DNA of 56,338 nucleotides from Ventosimonas gracilis (GTDB taxonomy: Bacteria > Pseudomonadota > Gammaproteobacteria > Pseudomonadales > Pseudomonadaceae), in contig NZ_LSZO01000003.1 in assembly GCF_001580025.1 (NCBI RefSeq), positions 1 through 56,338 on the forward strand, given 5' to 3'. The notes under the pieces are model-generated. The model saw nothing but the letters and a program-made list of their open reading frames with translations, was not told where the DNA came from and did no database searches. Shown here piece by piece: positions 41,902 to 51,449 of the stretch; the first letter of the stretch is position 1, and each line of letters starts with the position of its first letter. A program made the position numbers and the translations under genes.

Positions 41902-42646
41902 CGGCTTGGTTCCTCGCTAATTCTTCAGTGACCCAAGCCGTGCGCTGCTCACGGCGCAGTAATTGCAAACGCATACGCGCCAGTAAGGTGACGGCAAAAA
42001 AACAGTAAAAGCCCAGCACGCTAAGTAGCAGCGGCAGCCACATGGCAGGCGGCATGGCGGGTTTTTCAGTCAATTTAAAGGTGGAGGGTTGATGCAAGGT
42101 GTTCCACCACTCGACCGAATATTTAATGATGGGAATATTGATCACGCCGACCAGCGCGAGCAGTGCACAGGCTTTGCCTGCCGCTGCGGGCGAACGGATG
42201 GCGCTGCTGAGGCCGATAATACCTAAGTATAAAAACAGCAAAATCAGCATCGAAGTTAAGCGTGCATCCCAAACCCACCAAGCGCCCCAAGTCGGTTTGC
42301 CCCAAATTGCGCCGCTAACCAGCGCCAAAAAGCACATGGAAGCGCCAATCGGCGCGGCTTCTTTTAACGCAATATCGGCCAGTTTGATTTTCCAGACTAA
42401 AGCAATCAGCCCGCTGATGGCTAAAAACAGATAAACCGATTGCGCCAAAATCGCCGCAGGTACGTGCAGGTAAATAATGCGAAAACTGTTGCCCTGTTGG
42501 TAATCCGGCGGCGCAAAAAAAAGTCCCCAAGCAAGACCTGCGCTAAGCAGCAAGGCCGCAAGCAGTGCCAGCGGCCAAAGCCAAGCCGCGCTTTTGCGGT
42601 AAAACCCTTTGGGCGAGGCCCATTGATGTAAAAAAGTCCAGTTCAT
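41894..42646 (-). CDS. ccmC: Haem exporter protein CcmC
   Basis: 250 aa from the ATG at 42646, where MNWTFLHQWASPKGFYRKS matches the family; the frame stays open upstream to 42802 but that part overlaps ccmB and is unlike CcmC. Six membrane helices, with the WWD motif TWGAWWVWDARLTSMLILLFLYLG and flanking His residues (YLHVPAAI; LHQPSTFKL). It presents haem to CcmE. The gap to ccmB is only 19 bases. Confidence 0.95.
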   Translation of the reverse strand: MNWTFLHQWASPKGFYRKSAAWLWPLALLAALLLSAGLAWGLFFAPPDYQQGNSFRIIYLHVPAAILAQSVYLFLAISGLIALVWKIKLADIALKEAAPIGASMCFLALVSGAIWGKPTWGAWWVWDARLTSMLILLFLYLGIIGLSSAIRSPAAAGKACALLALVGVINIPIIKYSVEWWNTLHQPSTFKLTEKPAMPPAMWLPLLLSVLGFYCFFAVTLLARMRLQLLRREQRTAWVTEELARNQADV

Positions 42647-42665
42647 CAGGTCAATATCTTCTTTT

Positions 42666-43334
42666 TTACTGCGACAGGCTAATCGACAGTGCCGCCGCAA
42701 TGGCAAACGGGCACAGTGCCAGTGCCAATAGGCAAAGACTGGCGAGCAGCAGCAGTTGCCCGCTTGCTGGCAAGCCTTGCAAGTTTGCCTGTACTGCGCC
42801 ACTACCTAAAATCAGCAGCGGGATATAAAGCGGCAAAACCAATAAAGAAAGCAATAATCCACCACGCTTAATACCTAAGGTCAAGGCTGCGCCGACCGCG
42901 CCCAGCAAGGATAAAACCGGCGTACCCAGCAGCAAGGAGAGCATCAATACCGGCAGGCAGCGCCCCGGCAGTCCCAGCATCAGCGCCAAAAGCGGGGCGA
43001 GCAGCATCAGCGCAAAACCGGTACAAAGCCAGTGCATCAGCACTTTGCCCAGCACCAGCAGCGGTAGTGGCTCGCGGCACAGCAGCCATTGTTCCAACGA
43101 GCCATCTTCATGGTCGCTACGAAACAGACCATCTAACGACAACAGCACGGCGAGCAAAGCGGCAAGCCAGAGCAATCCGCCGCAAAGTTCTTGCAATAAC
43201 GCGCTTTGCGGCCCTAACGCGAGAGGGAATAAGCCAATGACCAAGGCAAAAAAGAGCAGTGGATTGGCAAGTTCCGCCGGACGGCGAAAGCTTAAGCGCA
43301 GCTCACGTAGCAATAATGCAAAAAACAGGTTCAT
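42666..43334 (-). CDS. ccmB: Haem exporter protein CcmB
   Basis: 222 aa with six membrane helices and no cytoplasmic domain. The start FFALLLRELRLSFRRPAELANPLLFFALVIGLFPLALGP is characteristic. As membrane partner of the CcmA ATPase it drives release of haem-loaded CcmE. Overlaps ccmA by four bases. Confidence 0.94.
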   Translation of the reverse strand: MNLFFALLLRELRLSFRRPAELANPLLFFALVIGLFPLALGPQSALLQELCGGLLWLAALLAVLLSLDGLFRSDHEDGSLEQWLLCREPLPLLVLGKVLMHWLCTGFALMLLAPLLALMLGLPGRCLPVLMLSLLLGTPVLSLLGAVGAALTLGIKRGGLLLSLLVLPLYIPLLILGSGAVQANLQGLPASGQLLLLASLCLLALALCPFAIAAALSISLSQ

Positions 43335-43930
43335 GCCAGGACCTGTTCAGCCAGCATCAGTTCAAAATAAGCGGCGGGTTTTGCGCCAAGGTCGTGATGC
43401 GTGGTTAATATCACCGCACCGCCTTGTTCGCAGTGCTGCACCAGGAGACGTTCCAGTTCGCAGGTATTGCTGCTATCTAAGGCGGTAAAGGGTTCATCCA
43501 ACAGCCAAAGGGCGGGGCAGGGCAGATGCAACCTGGCCTGCGCGATGCGTTGCTGTTGCCCTGCGGAAAGCTGCGCTGCGGGAACATCTTCAAAACCTTG
43601 CAGGCCGACTTTTTTAAGTGCTTCTCTAATCTGTAACGCGCAGGCAGGGGCGTGCAGTGCGGCGAGAAAGGCGAGGTTTTCTTCTGCTGTTAACAAGCCA
43701 TTAACGGCGTTGCTGTGACCCATCCATAAGCAGTCTTCGCGCTTAACCTGGCCGCTGTCCGCTTCAAGCAAACCGGCCAAAATACGCAGCAACGAGCTTT
43801 TGCCGCTGCCGTTTTGTCCGCCAATGCGCAGCATTTGTCCGCCGTAGAGAGCAATATCCAAATGCGCAAACAAAAGCCGCCCATCACGCTCGCAGGAGAG
43901 CTCAGTTGCTTTAACAAGCGGATGGGTCAC
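43331..43930 (-). CDS. ccmA: Haem exporter ATP-binding protein CcmA
   Basis: 199 aa, the ABC ATPase and first gene of the nine-gene operon. Walker A is GGQNGSGKSSLLRILAG, signature LSAGQQQRIAQARL, Walker B LWLLDEPFTALD, and a switch His in ILTTHHDLG. The operon promoter should lie right of 43930, where about 130 bases separate it from the orn stop. Confidence 0.95.
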   Translation of the reverse strand: MTHPLVKATELSCERDGRLLFAHLDIALYGGQMLRIGGQNGSGKSSLLRILAGLLEADSGQVKREDCLWMGHSNAVNGLLTAEENLAFLAALHAPACALQIREALKKVGLQGFEDVPAAQLSAGQQQRIAQARLHLPCPALWLLDEPFTALDSSNTCELERLLVQHCEQGGAVILTTHHDLGAKPAAYFELMLAEQVLA

Positions 43931-44031
43931 AGGCTAAATCCCAAGAACTTGCAGTGAACGGCAGGGAAAAAACAGTGGCGGATTATACCGATGCCACAGA
44001 GCCCTTCGTTTGGCATTTTGTCGCAGAGTTT

Positions 44032-44056
44032 CCCTCGCCCATTGATCGGAGAGGGG
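44032..44056. repeat. CCCTCGCC...GGAGAGGG hairpin repeat at the orn 3' end
   Basis: CCCTC at 44032 pairs with GAGGG near 44051-44055 around ATTGATC. It begins 6 bases beyond the orn stop and closely resembles the element beyond the fba stop at 50023-50046 (same ATTGATxGGAGAGGG). It may act as a transcript-end hairpin or be a dispersed repeat. Confidence 0.5.
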
Positions 44057-44062
44057 TTTTTA

Positions 44063-44605
44063 TCAGAGTTTCAGCAGATGCTTACGGTAATGGGCAAGTT
44101 CTGCAATGGATTCGCGGATGTCGTCTAACGCACGGTGGGTGCCTTGTTTTTGCAAGCTGTCTTTAACCCTGGGCGCCCAAAGTTCGGCGAGGATTTTTAA
44201 GGTGGAGACATCCAGATTGCGGTAGTGAAAGTAATCGGCAAGCCTTGGCATATAACGCACTAAAAAGCGCCGGTCTTGGCCGATGCTATTGCCACACAAA
44301 GGCGATTCGCCGGATTTAACCCATTGCTTTAGAAAAGCGATGGTTTGCTCTTCAGCATCCAAAGCGCTGATGCGACTTTGTTTGACCCGTTCGGTTAAGC
44401 CGCTTTGCCCGTGGGTTTGCGTGCACCAATCGTCCATTTTGGCAAGTTCAATGTCGCTTTGATGGATGGCGATGACTGGACCTTCGGCCAGCAGGTTTAG
44501 CTCGCTATCGGTGATTAGGGTCGCGATTTCGAGGATAACGTGCCGCTCGGGGTCAAGGCCGGTCATCTCCAAATCCAGCCAAATCAGTGGATGACTGCTG
44601 CTCAT
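44063..44605 (-). CDS. orn: Oligoribonuclease
   Basis: 180 aa, a DEDDh 3'-5' exonuclease that degrades nano-RNA and pGpG. Exo motif I is [12 protein letters not shown], motif II the [16 protein letters not shown] region, motif [14 protein letters not shown] with catalytic His and Asp. Length is standard. It precedes nothing in its own direction; a hairpin repeat follows the stop. The small conserved gene upstream is separated by 8 bases. Confidence 0.96.
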   Translation of the reverse strand: MSSSHPLIWLDLEMTGLDPERHVILEIATLITDSELNLLAEGPVIAIHQSDIELAKMDDWCTQTHGQSGLTERVKQSRISALDAEEQTIAFLKQWVKSGESPLCGNSIGQDRRFLVRYMPRLADYFHYRNLDVSTLKILAELWAPRVKDSLQKQGTHRALDDIRESIAELAHYRKHLLKL

Positions 44606-44613
44606 AAGGTTTC

Positions 44614-44856
44614 CTAGTGCAGCACGTGCGGGATGTTTTCGTCGTCATTGTCTGCTGGCTGATGGCCAAGCACTTGCGCGGCCATCTGCACGCCGGTATC
44701 AATCATCGCGCGGGCAATTTCGCGGTGCTGGCCGCGCAGGAAATTGATGGTTTTTCCGGAAAAGGAGAGTGCCAGCAATATTTCATCCTTCTCGACATAG
44801 CGAAGTGCAATGCGACCATCGTTTAGTTCAACGATTTCAAGGGTGGCTGTGGACAT
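44614..44856 (-). CDS. Small conserved hypothetical protein upstream of orn
   Basis: 80 aa from the ATG at 44856, which has CGGAGAC just upstream; an earlier Met at 44877 lacks a ribosome site. It reads [61 protein letters not shown], a beta-rich half followed by a helix. Pseudomonads have a similar short protein near topA, of unknown function. It lies between topA and orn, all on the minus strand. Confidence 0.7.
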   Translation of the reverse strand: MSTATLEIVELNDGRIALRYVEKDEILLALSFSGKTINFLRGQHREIARAMIDTGVQMAAQVLGHQPADNDDENIPHVLH

Positions 44857-44930
44857 GGATGTCTCCGTTTTGAGCAAAATTATTGGTAAGTATAGCCTTT
44901 CCCCCGCCTCTATCCCGCCAGCGGGTGAGG

Positions 44931-47537
44931 TTAGCGCTTGTCTTCGACTTGCCAGCGGTCTTTGACATAAGTCGCCCGCCAGCCGCTGGGTTTGCCGTTT
45001 TCTTCGGTCTGTACGTAATGTTCTTTGCTTTTGCGGCTAAAGCGAATAATCGCCGGGCGACCGTCTGGGTCAGCTTGCGGCGCTTCGGTGAGATAGCGGT
45101 ATTTTTCATCCAGCTCATCTTTGTGCGGCAGTAGTTCACGCACCAGTGGCGCACGGGTTTCACGGTTTTTCGGGAAACCGCTGGCGGCGAGGAATAATCC
45201 CGCCGCGCCGTCGCGCAGCAAATAAAAGTCATCGACTTTCTCGCAGCGCAACTCCGGCATGCGGATGGGCTCGGCCTTGGGCGGGGCGGCTTCACCGTTT
45301 TTCAGTAACTTGCGGGTATTTTTGCAGTCGCTGTTGGTGCAGCCAAAGAATTTGCCAAAGCGGCCGGTTTTTAGCTGCATTTGGCTGCCGCATTTATCGC
45401 ATTGAAGGCTCGGCCCTTCGTAGCCTTTGATACGGAACTGCCCTTGCTCGATTTGATAACCGGTGCAGTCTGGGTTATTGCCGCAGATATGTAGCTTGCG
45501 CGTCTCATCCAGCAGGTAAGCGTCCATGGCTGAGCCGCATAGGGTGCAGCGTTTTTTGCCGCGCAGTACGCGCGATTCGGACTCGCCTTCGTCATCGGCG
45601 GCAATTTCATCGCCGGGCACCAGGTTTTGCGTGGCTTTGCAGCGTTCTTTCGGTGGCAGCGCGTAGCCCGAGCAGCCTAAAAAGACGCCGGTTGAAGCGG
45701 TGCGAATCATCATCGGACGACCGCATTCCTTGCAGGCAATATCGGTGAGCGTCGGTTGATTGCTGCGCATGCCGCCGTCTTTGGCTTCGGCATGCGCAAG
45801 TTTTTGCTTAAAGCCTTGGTAGAACTCATCGAGCAAGTGCTTCCACTGCCGCTGCCCGCCCGCGACATCGTCAAGCTGGGTTTCCATATTGGCGGTAAAG
45901 CTGTAGTCCATTAAATCGGCAAAACTTTCATTGAGACGTTCGGTGACGATGTCGCCCATTTTCTCGGCATAAAAACGCCGGTTATGCACGGTGACGTAAC
46001 CGCGCTCCTGGATGGTCGAGATAATGGCCGCATAGGTGGAAGGGCGGCCAATGCCGCGCTTTTCCAACTCGCGCACCAAGCTTGCTTCGGAATAACGCGC
46101 AGGCGGCTTGGTAAAGTGCTGGCTGGGGTCGAGTTTAAGCAGTTTGAGCACATCGCCCTTGGTGATTTCCGGCAAAATGCCGTCTTCGCCGGATTTGGCG
46201 GCAGGCGGCAGCACTTTGGTAAAGCCGTCGAATTTAAGGATGCGTCCTCTGGCACGCAGTTCAAAATCCGCCGCTGTCACACTCACGCTGGTGGACAGGT
46301 ATTCGGCAGGCGGCATTTGACAGGCCACAAACTGCCGCCAAATCAGTTCGTACAGGCGTTCGGCATCACGCTCCATAGCGCCCAGTTGCCCGGGTTTAAG
46401 GCTGACCGAAGACGGACGGATGGCTTCGTGCGCTTCCTGTGCAGCGGCCTTGCTGGAGTAGAAATTGGGTTTTTCCGGCAGGTATTTTTTGCCGTATTCA
46501 TCTTGGATAAAGCCGCGTACCTGATTAAGTGCATCCTCTGACAGATTGGTCGAGTCGGTGCGCATATAGGTGATATGGCCGGCCTCGTACAGGCGCTGCG
46601 CCAGCGTCATGGTTTTTTTAACGCCAAAGCCCAAACGGCTGCTTGCCGCTTGTTGCAGGGTCGAGGTAATAAAAGGCGCATTGGGCTTGGTTTTAACCGC
46701 TTTATCTTCGCGCTCGCTCACCTGGAAGCTTGCTTTTTGCAGCTTCGCTAATGCCGCTTTGGCCTCGCTTTCATTTTTCGGGCGAAACGCCGCGCCCTGT
46801 TGCCGCGCGACTTCAAAGCGCACCGCTTCGCCGTTTTTCGTCTGCAAATCGGCGTGCAGTTCCCAGTATTCCTCGGGGATAAAGGCGCGGATTTCCCGTT
46901 CGCGCTCTACCACCAGTTTCACCGCGACCGACTGCACCCGCCCGGCGGAAAGCCCGCGGGCAATCTTCTGCCACAGTAAGGGCGAGACCATAAAGCCGAC
47001 CACGCGGTCGAGAAAGCGCCGCGCCTGCTGCGCGTTGACGCGGTTGATATTGAGCTCGCCCGGCTCGGCAAAGGCGGCTTTGATGGCCTTTTGTGTGATC
47101 TCGTTAAACACGACGCGGCGGTAGCGGCTTTCATCCCCGCCGATGGCCTCGCGCAAGTGCCAGGCGATGGCTTCCCCCTCGCGGTCCAAGTCGGTTGCTA
47201 GATAAATGCAATCGGCACTTTTGGCGAGGCGGCGCAGTTCGTCGATGACTTTTTCCTTGCCAGGCAAAATTTCATACTGCGCCTGCCAGCCGTTTTCCGG
47301 GTCTACCCCCATGCGCGTAAAAAGCTGGCGTTTGGCTTTATCTTGCGTGCTGGCGGCTTCTTTTTTGACGCTAGTTTTTTTATCAGGTTTTTTATCAGCG
47401 GTGCGGCTGGCCGAACCACTGGTCGGCAGGTCGCGGATATGGCCGATACTGGATTTGACCACATAGCCCGTGCCTAAATATTTGTTGATGGTCTTAGCCT
47501 TGGCCGGAGACTCGACGATAACCAGCGATTTGCCCAT
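44931..47537 (-). CDS. topA: DNA topoisomerase I
   Basis: 868 aa from the ATG at 47537, where [21 protein letters not shown] begins the Toprim domain; the longer frame to 47651 has no family support. The acidic [14 protein letters not shown] cluster binds Mg, and the active-site Tyr is in [16 protein letters not shown]. Three C-terminal four-Cys zinc fingers follow ([11 protein letters not shown]..., [11 protein letters not shown]..., [11 protein letters not shown]...), then a topA-associated C-terminal domain (about 770-868). It relaxes negative supercoils. A linker rich in Lys, Thr and Ser follows the first Toprim strand, as in pseudomonads. Confidence 0.96.
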   Translation of the reverse strand: MGKSLVIVESPAKAKTINKYLGTGYVVKSSIGHIRDLPTSGSASRTADKKPDKKTSVKKEAASTQDKAKRQLFTRMGVDPENGWQAQYEILPGKEKVIDELRRLAKSADCIYLATDLDREGEAIAWHLREAIGGDESRYRRVVFNEITQKAIKAAFAEPGELNINRVNAQQARRFLDRVVGFMVSPLLWQKIARGLSAGRVQSVAVKLVVEREREIRAFIPEEYWELHADLQTKNGEAVRFEVARQQGAAFRPKNESEAKAALAKLQKASFQVSEREDKAVKTKPNAPFITSTLQQAASSRLGFGVKKTMTLAQRLYEAGHITYMRTDSTNLSEDALNQVRGFIQDEYGKKYLPEKPNFYSSKAAAQEAHEAIRPSSVSLKPGQLGAMERDAERLYELIWRQFVACQMPPAEYLSTSVSVTAADFELRARGRILKFDGFTKVLPPAAKSGEDGILPEITKGDVLKLLKLDPSQHFTKPPARYSEASLVRELEKRGIGRPSTYAAIISTIQERGYVTVHNRRFYAEKMGDIVTERLNESFADLMDYSFTANMETQLDDVAGGQRQWKHLLDEFYQGFKQKLAHAEAKDGGMRSNQPTLTDIACKECGRPMMIRTASTGVFLGCSGYALPPKERCKATQNLVPGDEIAADDEGESESRVLRGKKRCTLCGSAMDAYLLDETRKLHICGNNPDCTGYQIEQGQFRIKGYEGPSLQCDKCGSQMQLKTGRFGKFFGCTNSDCKNTRKLLKNGEAAPPKAEPIRMPELRCEKVDDFYLLRDGAAGLFLAASGFPKNRETRAPLVRELLPHKDELDEKYRYLTEAPQADPDGRPAIIRFSRKSKEHYVQTEENGKPSGWRATYVKDRWQVEDKR

Positions 47538-47771
47538 AAATAAGAAAAATTCCCAAAAAACCGATAGGCCGCCCGGCAGACGGCCAGTGAAGGCGGCTAT
47601 ATATAGTGTGAACTGCGCCAAGGTCAAGCGCGGGGCGCTGAAGTCACTCAAACGCGAGTGGAAGCGTCACTGGCAATCGATGGATTTTTGATAAACCTGC
47701 CACTATCTTGTAGTGGTTAATTTCCAAAAAAACCAAGCGGGGCATTCGAGTTATAAAATACTCTGCAATAA

Positions 47772-47800
47772 AAAAGCGCCTGTGCAGGGCAGGCGCTTTT
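47772..47800 (-). terminator. Terminator of the TonB receptor gene
   Basis: AAAAGCGCCTG at 47772-47782 pairs perfectly with CAGGCGCTTTT at 47790-47800 (11-bp stem, 7-base loop). On the minus strand it is followed by a T-rich stretch, so it ends the receptor transcript before topA; the plus-strand side also has T runs. Confidence 0.85.
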
Positions 47801-47826
47801 AGGTTTTTTCTGAAATAAAGCTCTTA

Positions 47827-49836
47827 TCAGAACTCCATCGACAGACTCAGCCAATAACGACGACCGTCGTAGGTGCGATTGTGGTCATCTTTGTTGACCT
47901 GCTTGTCAAACAGGTTATAAACAGCCAGTCCCAAGTTGAGGTTTTGGCTCAGCTTATAATTGCCGCCCATATCCACCAGGGTAATGGATGGCGTTCCCTC
48001 AAGACTGCTGTCTTCGGAACGTCCACGCATATTGGCGTGCGTCCACAGACTCAAAGGCGCGCTAACCGCGTAATCGAGCGATCCGTTAAGCATATGGCGC
48101 GGCGTATCGTTTAGCGGGTTACCTTTATGGCTGCCGGTTTTTTGTTCCGATTCGCTGTAGGTGTAATTACTGCTAAAACGCAGCGCAGCGGTCGCTTGCC
48201 AGTTTAATGTGGCTTCAATACCACGCAGATTGGCTTTATTGACATTGATGGGTTTTTGCGTAAATAAATACGCTACGCCCTCAACGACACAGTTTCCGGT
48301 AATAACATGTTTATCTTTATTAAGTTTAATACCGTCAGTGTCTTCACAGGTTCTGATATTAGTGATACGGTTTTTAAATTCGGTATTAAAGAAGGTTAAA
48401 CTGCTATTTAAGTTTTCGCGGTTATTCCAAACAATACCGATTTCTTCGCTGATGCTTTTTTCCGGCTTAAGGTCGGGATTGCCTTGAATCATCCCGCCGC
48501 GCGAAGGGTCGTCAGTACCACCGGTGACTTGCCCCCAGTCGGCAACCGCCTGGCGCAAGCTCGGCGCTCTAAAGCCGCTGGAAATGCCGCCTTTAAGCGT
48601 CCATTGCTCGCTGCTATGCCATACGCCATAAAGGCGTGGGGTAAACTGATTGCCGTAGTTTTCATCACGGGTTATGCGTGTACCGCTGGTCAGTGAAAAG
48701 TTATCGGTAATGCTCCATTCATCTTCGGCAAATAACGCCAGTTGCCAACGCTGCAATGTATTTAAGCCATTAGGCAGTTTATTGCCTTGGTCGGTCAGCT
48801 TTTCGTTAATGCCACTGATACCAAAGGTCGCTAAATGGTTGTCGCCCAGTAGGGCGGTCATTTGGCTGGAGGCTTCGGTATTTTCAATGGTCATCTTTCT
48901 GCCGGGGTTTTTGCTGGTTTCCCGTTGCAGGTAGGTATTGGTGGTTATTTGGTCAAAACGGCCATTGTGGGTTAAGGCAAAACTGTCTTTGTCGTAGCGG
49001 CTTCTGCTGTGTGGATTAGGTTTGTCGTTTCGGTTTTTTTCAGCAGTGGTGCGACCGGCATGACTGATACGTTTTTGCCGGGTTTGACCCAGTTCCAGCA
49101 CGAAATCATGATGCTCGCCCGCGGCAAGGTTGAATTTGGCCGTGCCAGAGACGGTTTCTTGATGGCTGAAACCGCCCACGAAGGTATCTTCGCTGCGGTG
49201 CGAACGCTGGCCATAAAGCTGCACGCCGAATACCTCATCGACCAGTGGCCCGCCGAGAAACACTTGCTGCTGAAACATATTGCCGGAATGCGAGGCATCC
49301 TGCGCGGTGCCTTCTACCCGCGCCGAAGCGTTCCACTGCCCTGGTACTTTGCGCGTGATGATATTGATAACGCCGCCCATTGCCTCGGAACCGTAGAGCG
49401 AAGACATCGGTCCGCGTACCACTTCGATGCGTTCAATCGCGCTAAGCGGCGGTAAAAAGCCCTGCTCAATGCCGCCGAAGTCGGAGTTGGGGCGGGTTTC
49501 GCGCGCATTCTGGCGGTGCCCGTCAATCAGTATCAGCGTGTAGTCGCCGTCCATGCCGCGGATATGGATGTCGCTATTGCTGCCGCCGCCACTGATGGCA
49601 ACGCCCGGTACGTCGCGCAGTACATCGGTCACGTCGCGGTAGGCTTTTTTCTCCAACTCTTCGCGCTCAATCACGCTGATGGAAGCGGGGGCATCTTCGA
49701 CCGCCTGCTCAAAACCGGCGGCAGTAACAACGACCGATTGCAAAACGGTGGCGTTTTTTTCCTGCGCTATTGCGCCAATAGGTAATGCGGCCAAAAACAA
49801 AGGAAGCAGTTTTGGCGCAAAGGGTGGGCGATACAT
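47827..49836 (-). CDS. TonB-dependent outer membrane receptor, catecholate siderophore type (FepA/CirA-like)
   Basis: 669 aa. A signal peptide (LLPLFLAALPIGAIAQ) is followed by a TonB box (QSVVVTA), the plug domain (ASISVIEREELEKKAYRDVTDVLRDVPGV, IHIRGMDGDYTLILIDG, ERIEVVRGPMSSLYGSEAMGGVINIIT), and a beta-barrel ending with the aromatic YWLSLSMEF that targets outer membrane insertion. Two Cys residues in an extracellular loop (CEDTDGIKLNKDKHVITGNC) resemble FepA/CirA loops. Substrate is probably a ferric catecholate or similar, by resemblance only. No clear Fur box is visible upstream. It may be energised by an ExbB/ExbD system such as the one encoded at 54.9-55.9 kb. Confidence 0.9.
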   Translation of the reverse strand: MYRPPFAPKLLPLFLAALPIGAIAQEKNATVLQSVVVTAAGFEQAVEDAPASISVIEREELEKKAYRDVTDVLRDVPGVAISGGGSNSDIHIRGMDGDYTLILIDGHRQNARETRPNSDFGGIEQGFLPPLSAIERIEVVRGPMSSLYGSEAMGGVINIITRKVPGQWNASARVEGTAQDASHSGNMFQQQVFLGGPLVDEVFGVQLYGQRSHRSEDTFVGGFSHQETVSGTAKFNLAAGEHHDFVLELGQTRQKRISHAGRTTAEKNRNDKPNPHSRSRYDKDSFALTHNGRFDQITTNTYLQRETSKNPGRKMTIENTEASSQMTALLGDNHLATFGISGINEKLTDQGNKLPNGLNTLQRWQLALFAEDEWSITDNFSLTSGTRITRDENYGNQFTPRLYGVWHSSEQWTLKGGISSGFRAPSLRQAVADWGQVTGGTDDPSRGGMIQGNPDLKPEKSISEEIGIVWNNRENLNSSLTFFNTEFKNRITNIRTCEDTDGIKLNKDKHVITGNCVVEGVAYLFTQKPINVNKANLRGIEATLNWQATAALRFSSNYTYSESEQKTGSHKGNPLNDTPRHMLNGSLDYAVSAPLSLWTHANMRGRSEDSSLEGTPSITLVDMGGNYKLSQNLNLGLAVYNLFDKQVNKDDHNRTYDGRRYWLSLSMEF

Positions 49837-49870
49837 TAAACAGTCCTTGAGTGCTACGAAAGATCAAATG

Positions 49871-49892
49871 GACTTGGTTATTCCACCAAGTC
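49871..49892. promoter_or_regulatory. Inverted repeat upstream of the TonB receptor gene
   Basis: GACTTGG at 49871-49877 is repeated as CCAAGTC at 49886-49892, 8 bases apart, starting 35 bases before the receptor ATG. It could be an operator or an RNA hairpin in the leader. It does not match a Fur box. Confidence 0.35.
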
Positions 49893-50022
49893 GCGCAGCA
49901 ATAGCAAAGACTGTGCCGCCTGTTTAAAAAAGCAGTTTATCGGCGGCTTTAACGAAAACTTAATGCCCTGCTTAATGGGCGATAGGCCAATTTTTTGACG
50001 ACGGGTATTTTTGTTTTAGCCT

Positions 50023-50046
50023 CCCTCTCTCATTGATGGGAGAGGG
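50023..50046. repeat. CCCTCTC...GAGAGGG hairpin repeat at the fba 3' end
   Basis: CCCTCTC at 50023-50029 pairs with GAGAGGG at 50040-50046 around TCATTGATGG. It lies 13 bases beyond the fba stop (fba reads leftward). It is nearly the same as the hairpin at 44032-44056 after orn. Confidence 0.55.
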
Positions 50047-50059
50047 AAAAACTTAAAGG

Positions 50060-51109
50060 TTAGAGTTCCCCGCTGGCATAACGTTTAAACATGGCTTCCA
50101 GTGACAGCGGTTTGATTTTGCTGGCCATTCCTGCGCAACCAAAGGCTTGGTAGCGTTCAAGGCAGATCGCTTTCATGGCTTTTATGGTTTCTTTTAGGTA
50201 TTTGCGCGGGTCAAATTCCGCCGGATGTTCGCTTAAGAAACGTCGTACCGCGCCGGTGGAGGCGAGCCTTAAATCGGTATCGATATTAACCTTGCGCACG
50301 CCGTGTTTAATCCCTTCGACAATTTCTGCAAGCGGTACGCCGTAGGTTTCTTTTATCGCGCCGCCGTGTTCGTTAATCACCGAAAGCCAATCTTGCGGCA
50401 CGGAACTGGAACCGTGCATTACCAAATGCGTATTAGGAATGCGCTGATGAATTTGCTTGATACGCTCAATCGAGAGTACGTCGCCGGTCGGCGGACGACT
50501 GAATTTATACGCGCCGTGACTGGTGCCGATGGCAATGGCGAGCGCGTCTACCCGGGTTTCTTTAACAAACTGCGCGGCTTCTTCCGGATCGGTTAAAAGC
50601 TGGCTATGGTCGAGCGTCCCGATTGCGCCGATACCGTCTTCTTCACCGGCTTGACCGGTTTCAAGCGACCCCAAACAGCCGAGTTCCCCTTCTACCGAAA
50701 CCCCGCAAGCATGCGCAAAGGCTACCGTTTGGCGGGTGACGGCGACGTTATAGGCGTAGTCCGCCGGGGTTTTGCCATCGGCTTTTAGCGAGCCATCCAT
50801 CATCACCGAGGAAAAGCCAAGCTGGATGGAGCGCTGGCACACATCAGGGCTGGTGCCGTGGTCTTGGTGCATGCACACCGGAATGTGCGGGAACTCTTCA
50901 ATCGCCGCCAAAATCAAATGACGCAAAAACGGCGCACCGGCGTAGCTACGCGCCCCGGCGGAAGCCTGCACGATAACCGGTGCATCACAGGCAGAAGCGG
51001 CTTCCATAATGGCGCGCATTTGCTCCAGGTTATTGACATTAAAGGCGGGTACGCCGTAGCCGTATTCGGCAGCGTGGTCGAGCAATTGGCGCAAACTGAT
51101 TAGAGCCAT
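50060..51109 (-). CDS. fba: Class II fructose-bisphosphate aldolase (Calvin-cycle/glycolytic subtype)
   Basis: 349 aa, zinc-dependent aldolase. Family signs: [18 protein letters not shown], the zinc His in [13 protein letters not shown], a Glu in [23 protein letters not shown] with a second zinc His, and [10 protein letters not shown] with the third; then [20 protein letters not shown]. It interconverts fructose-1,6-bisphosphate with DHAP and GAP. In an organism with HexR and the Entner-Doudoroff route it probably serves gluconeogenesis. It stands alone, not with pgk as in pseudomonads. Confidence 0.95.
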   Translation of the reverse strand: MALISLRQLLDHAAEYGYGVPAFNVNNLEQMRAIMEAASACDAPVIVQASAGARSYAGAPFLRHLILAAIEEFPHIPVCMHQDHGTSPDVCQRSIQLGFSSVMMDGSLKADGKTPADYAYNVAVTRQTVAFAHACGVSVEGELGCLGSLETGQAGEEDGIGAIGTLDHSQLLTDPEEAAQFVKETRVDALAIAIGTSHGAYKFSRPPTGDVLSIERIKQIHQRIPNTHLVMHGSSSVPQDWLSVINEHGGAIKETYGVPLAEIVEGIKHGVRKVNIDTDLRLASTGAVRRFLSEHPAEFDPRKYLKETIKAMKAICLERYQAFGCAGMASKIKPLSLEAMFKRYASGEL

Positions 51110-51449
51110 CAGGGGTCTCCCGAAGCAGGCTTAGGCGGGTTAAAGGCGCATATTTTGCCGAAACTCGCACCGATTGCCAAACTGGCGTTAGCCGGTGAAT
51201 GCAGACCAGGTCAAAATCGCCGCTTTATTTAAAAGAAAAGAAAGCAAGATAATGCATAACCTGCATATGCTTTTATCGCCTTGCCTTCTTCTGATACGGC
51301 TTGCGCTATTTGTATTAATTTGCATCAAGCCGCCAAGTACAGGCTGAAATGATTATTCAAGGGTTTAATATTAATAAACCGGTGTTTTAAAGCCGAGGAA
51401 GATTTTAAAAATAGAGTCAATCTTAATTTTAAGATATTTGACCTGCAAC
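51110..51449. other. 340-base intergenic region upstream of fba
   Basis: No ORF. The fba promoter should be here on the minus strand. An AT-rich section at 51225-51290 contains the close repeat TGCATA-ACC-TGCATA (from 51253), and GGTTTA at 51362-51367 pairs with TAAACC at 51375-51380, 70 bases beyond the murB stop, without a T tract. I cannot assign either. Confidence 0.35.

Noticed and set aside
42647-42802. Longer start of ccmC
   Set aside because: The extension is out-of-frame ccmB sequence rich in Cys and His and does not resemble CcmC.
47537-47651. Longer start of topA
   Set aside because: The extra 38 residues do not match the family, while [16 protein letters not shown] begins at the inner ATG.
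47700-47716. CCACTA-TCTTG-TAGTGG inverted repeat upstream of topA
   Set aside because: Six-base arms without T tract or known motif; could be chance at this length.
49837-50059. Fur box before the TonB receptor gene
   Set aside because: No GATAATGATAATCATTATC-like match of useful quality was found by eye; only an unrelated inverted repeat.
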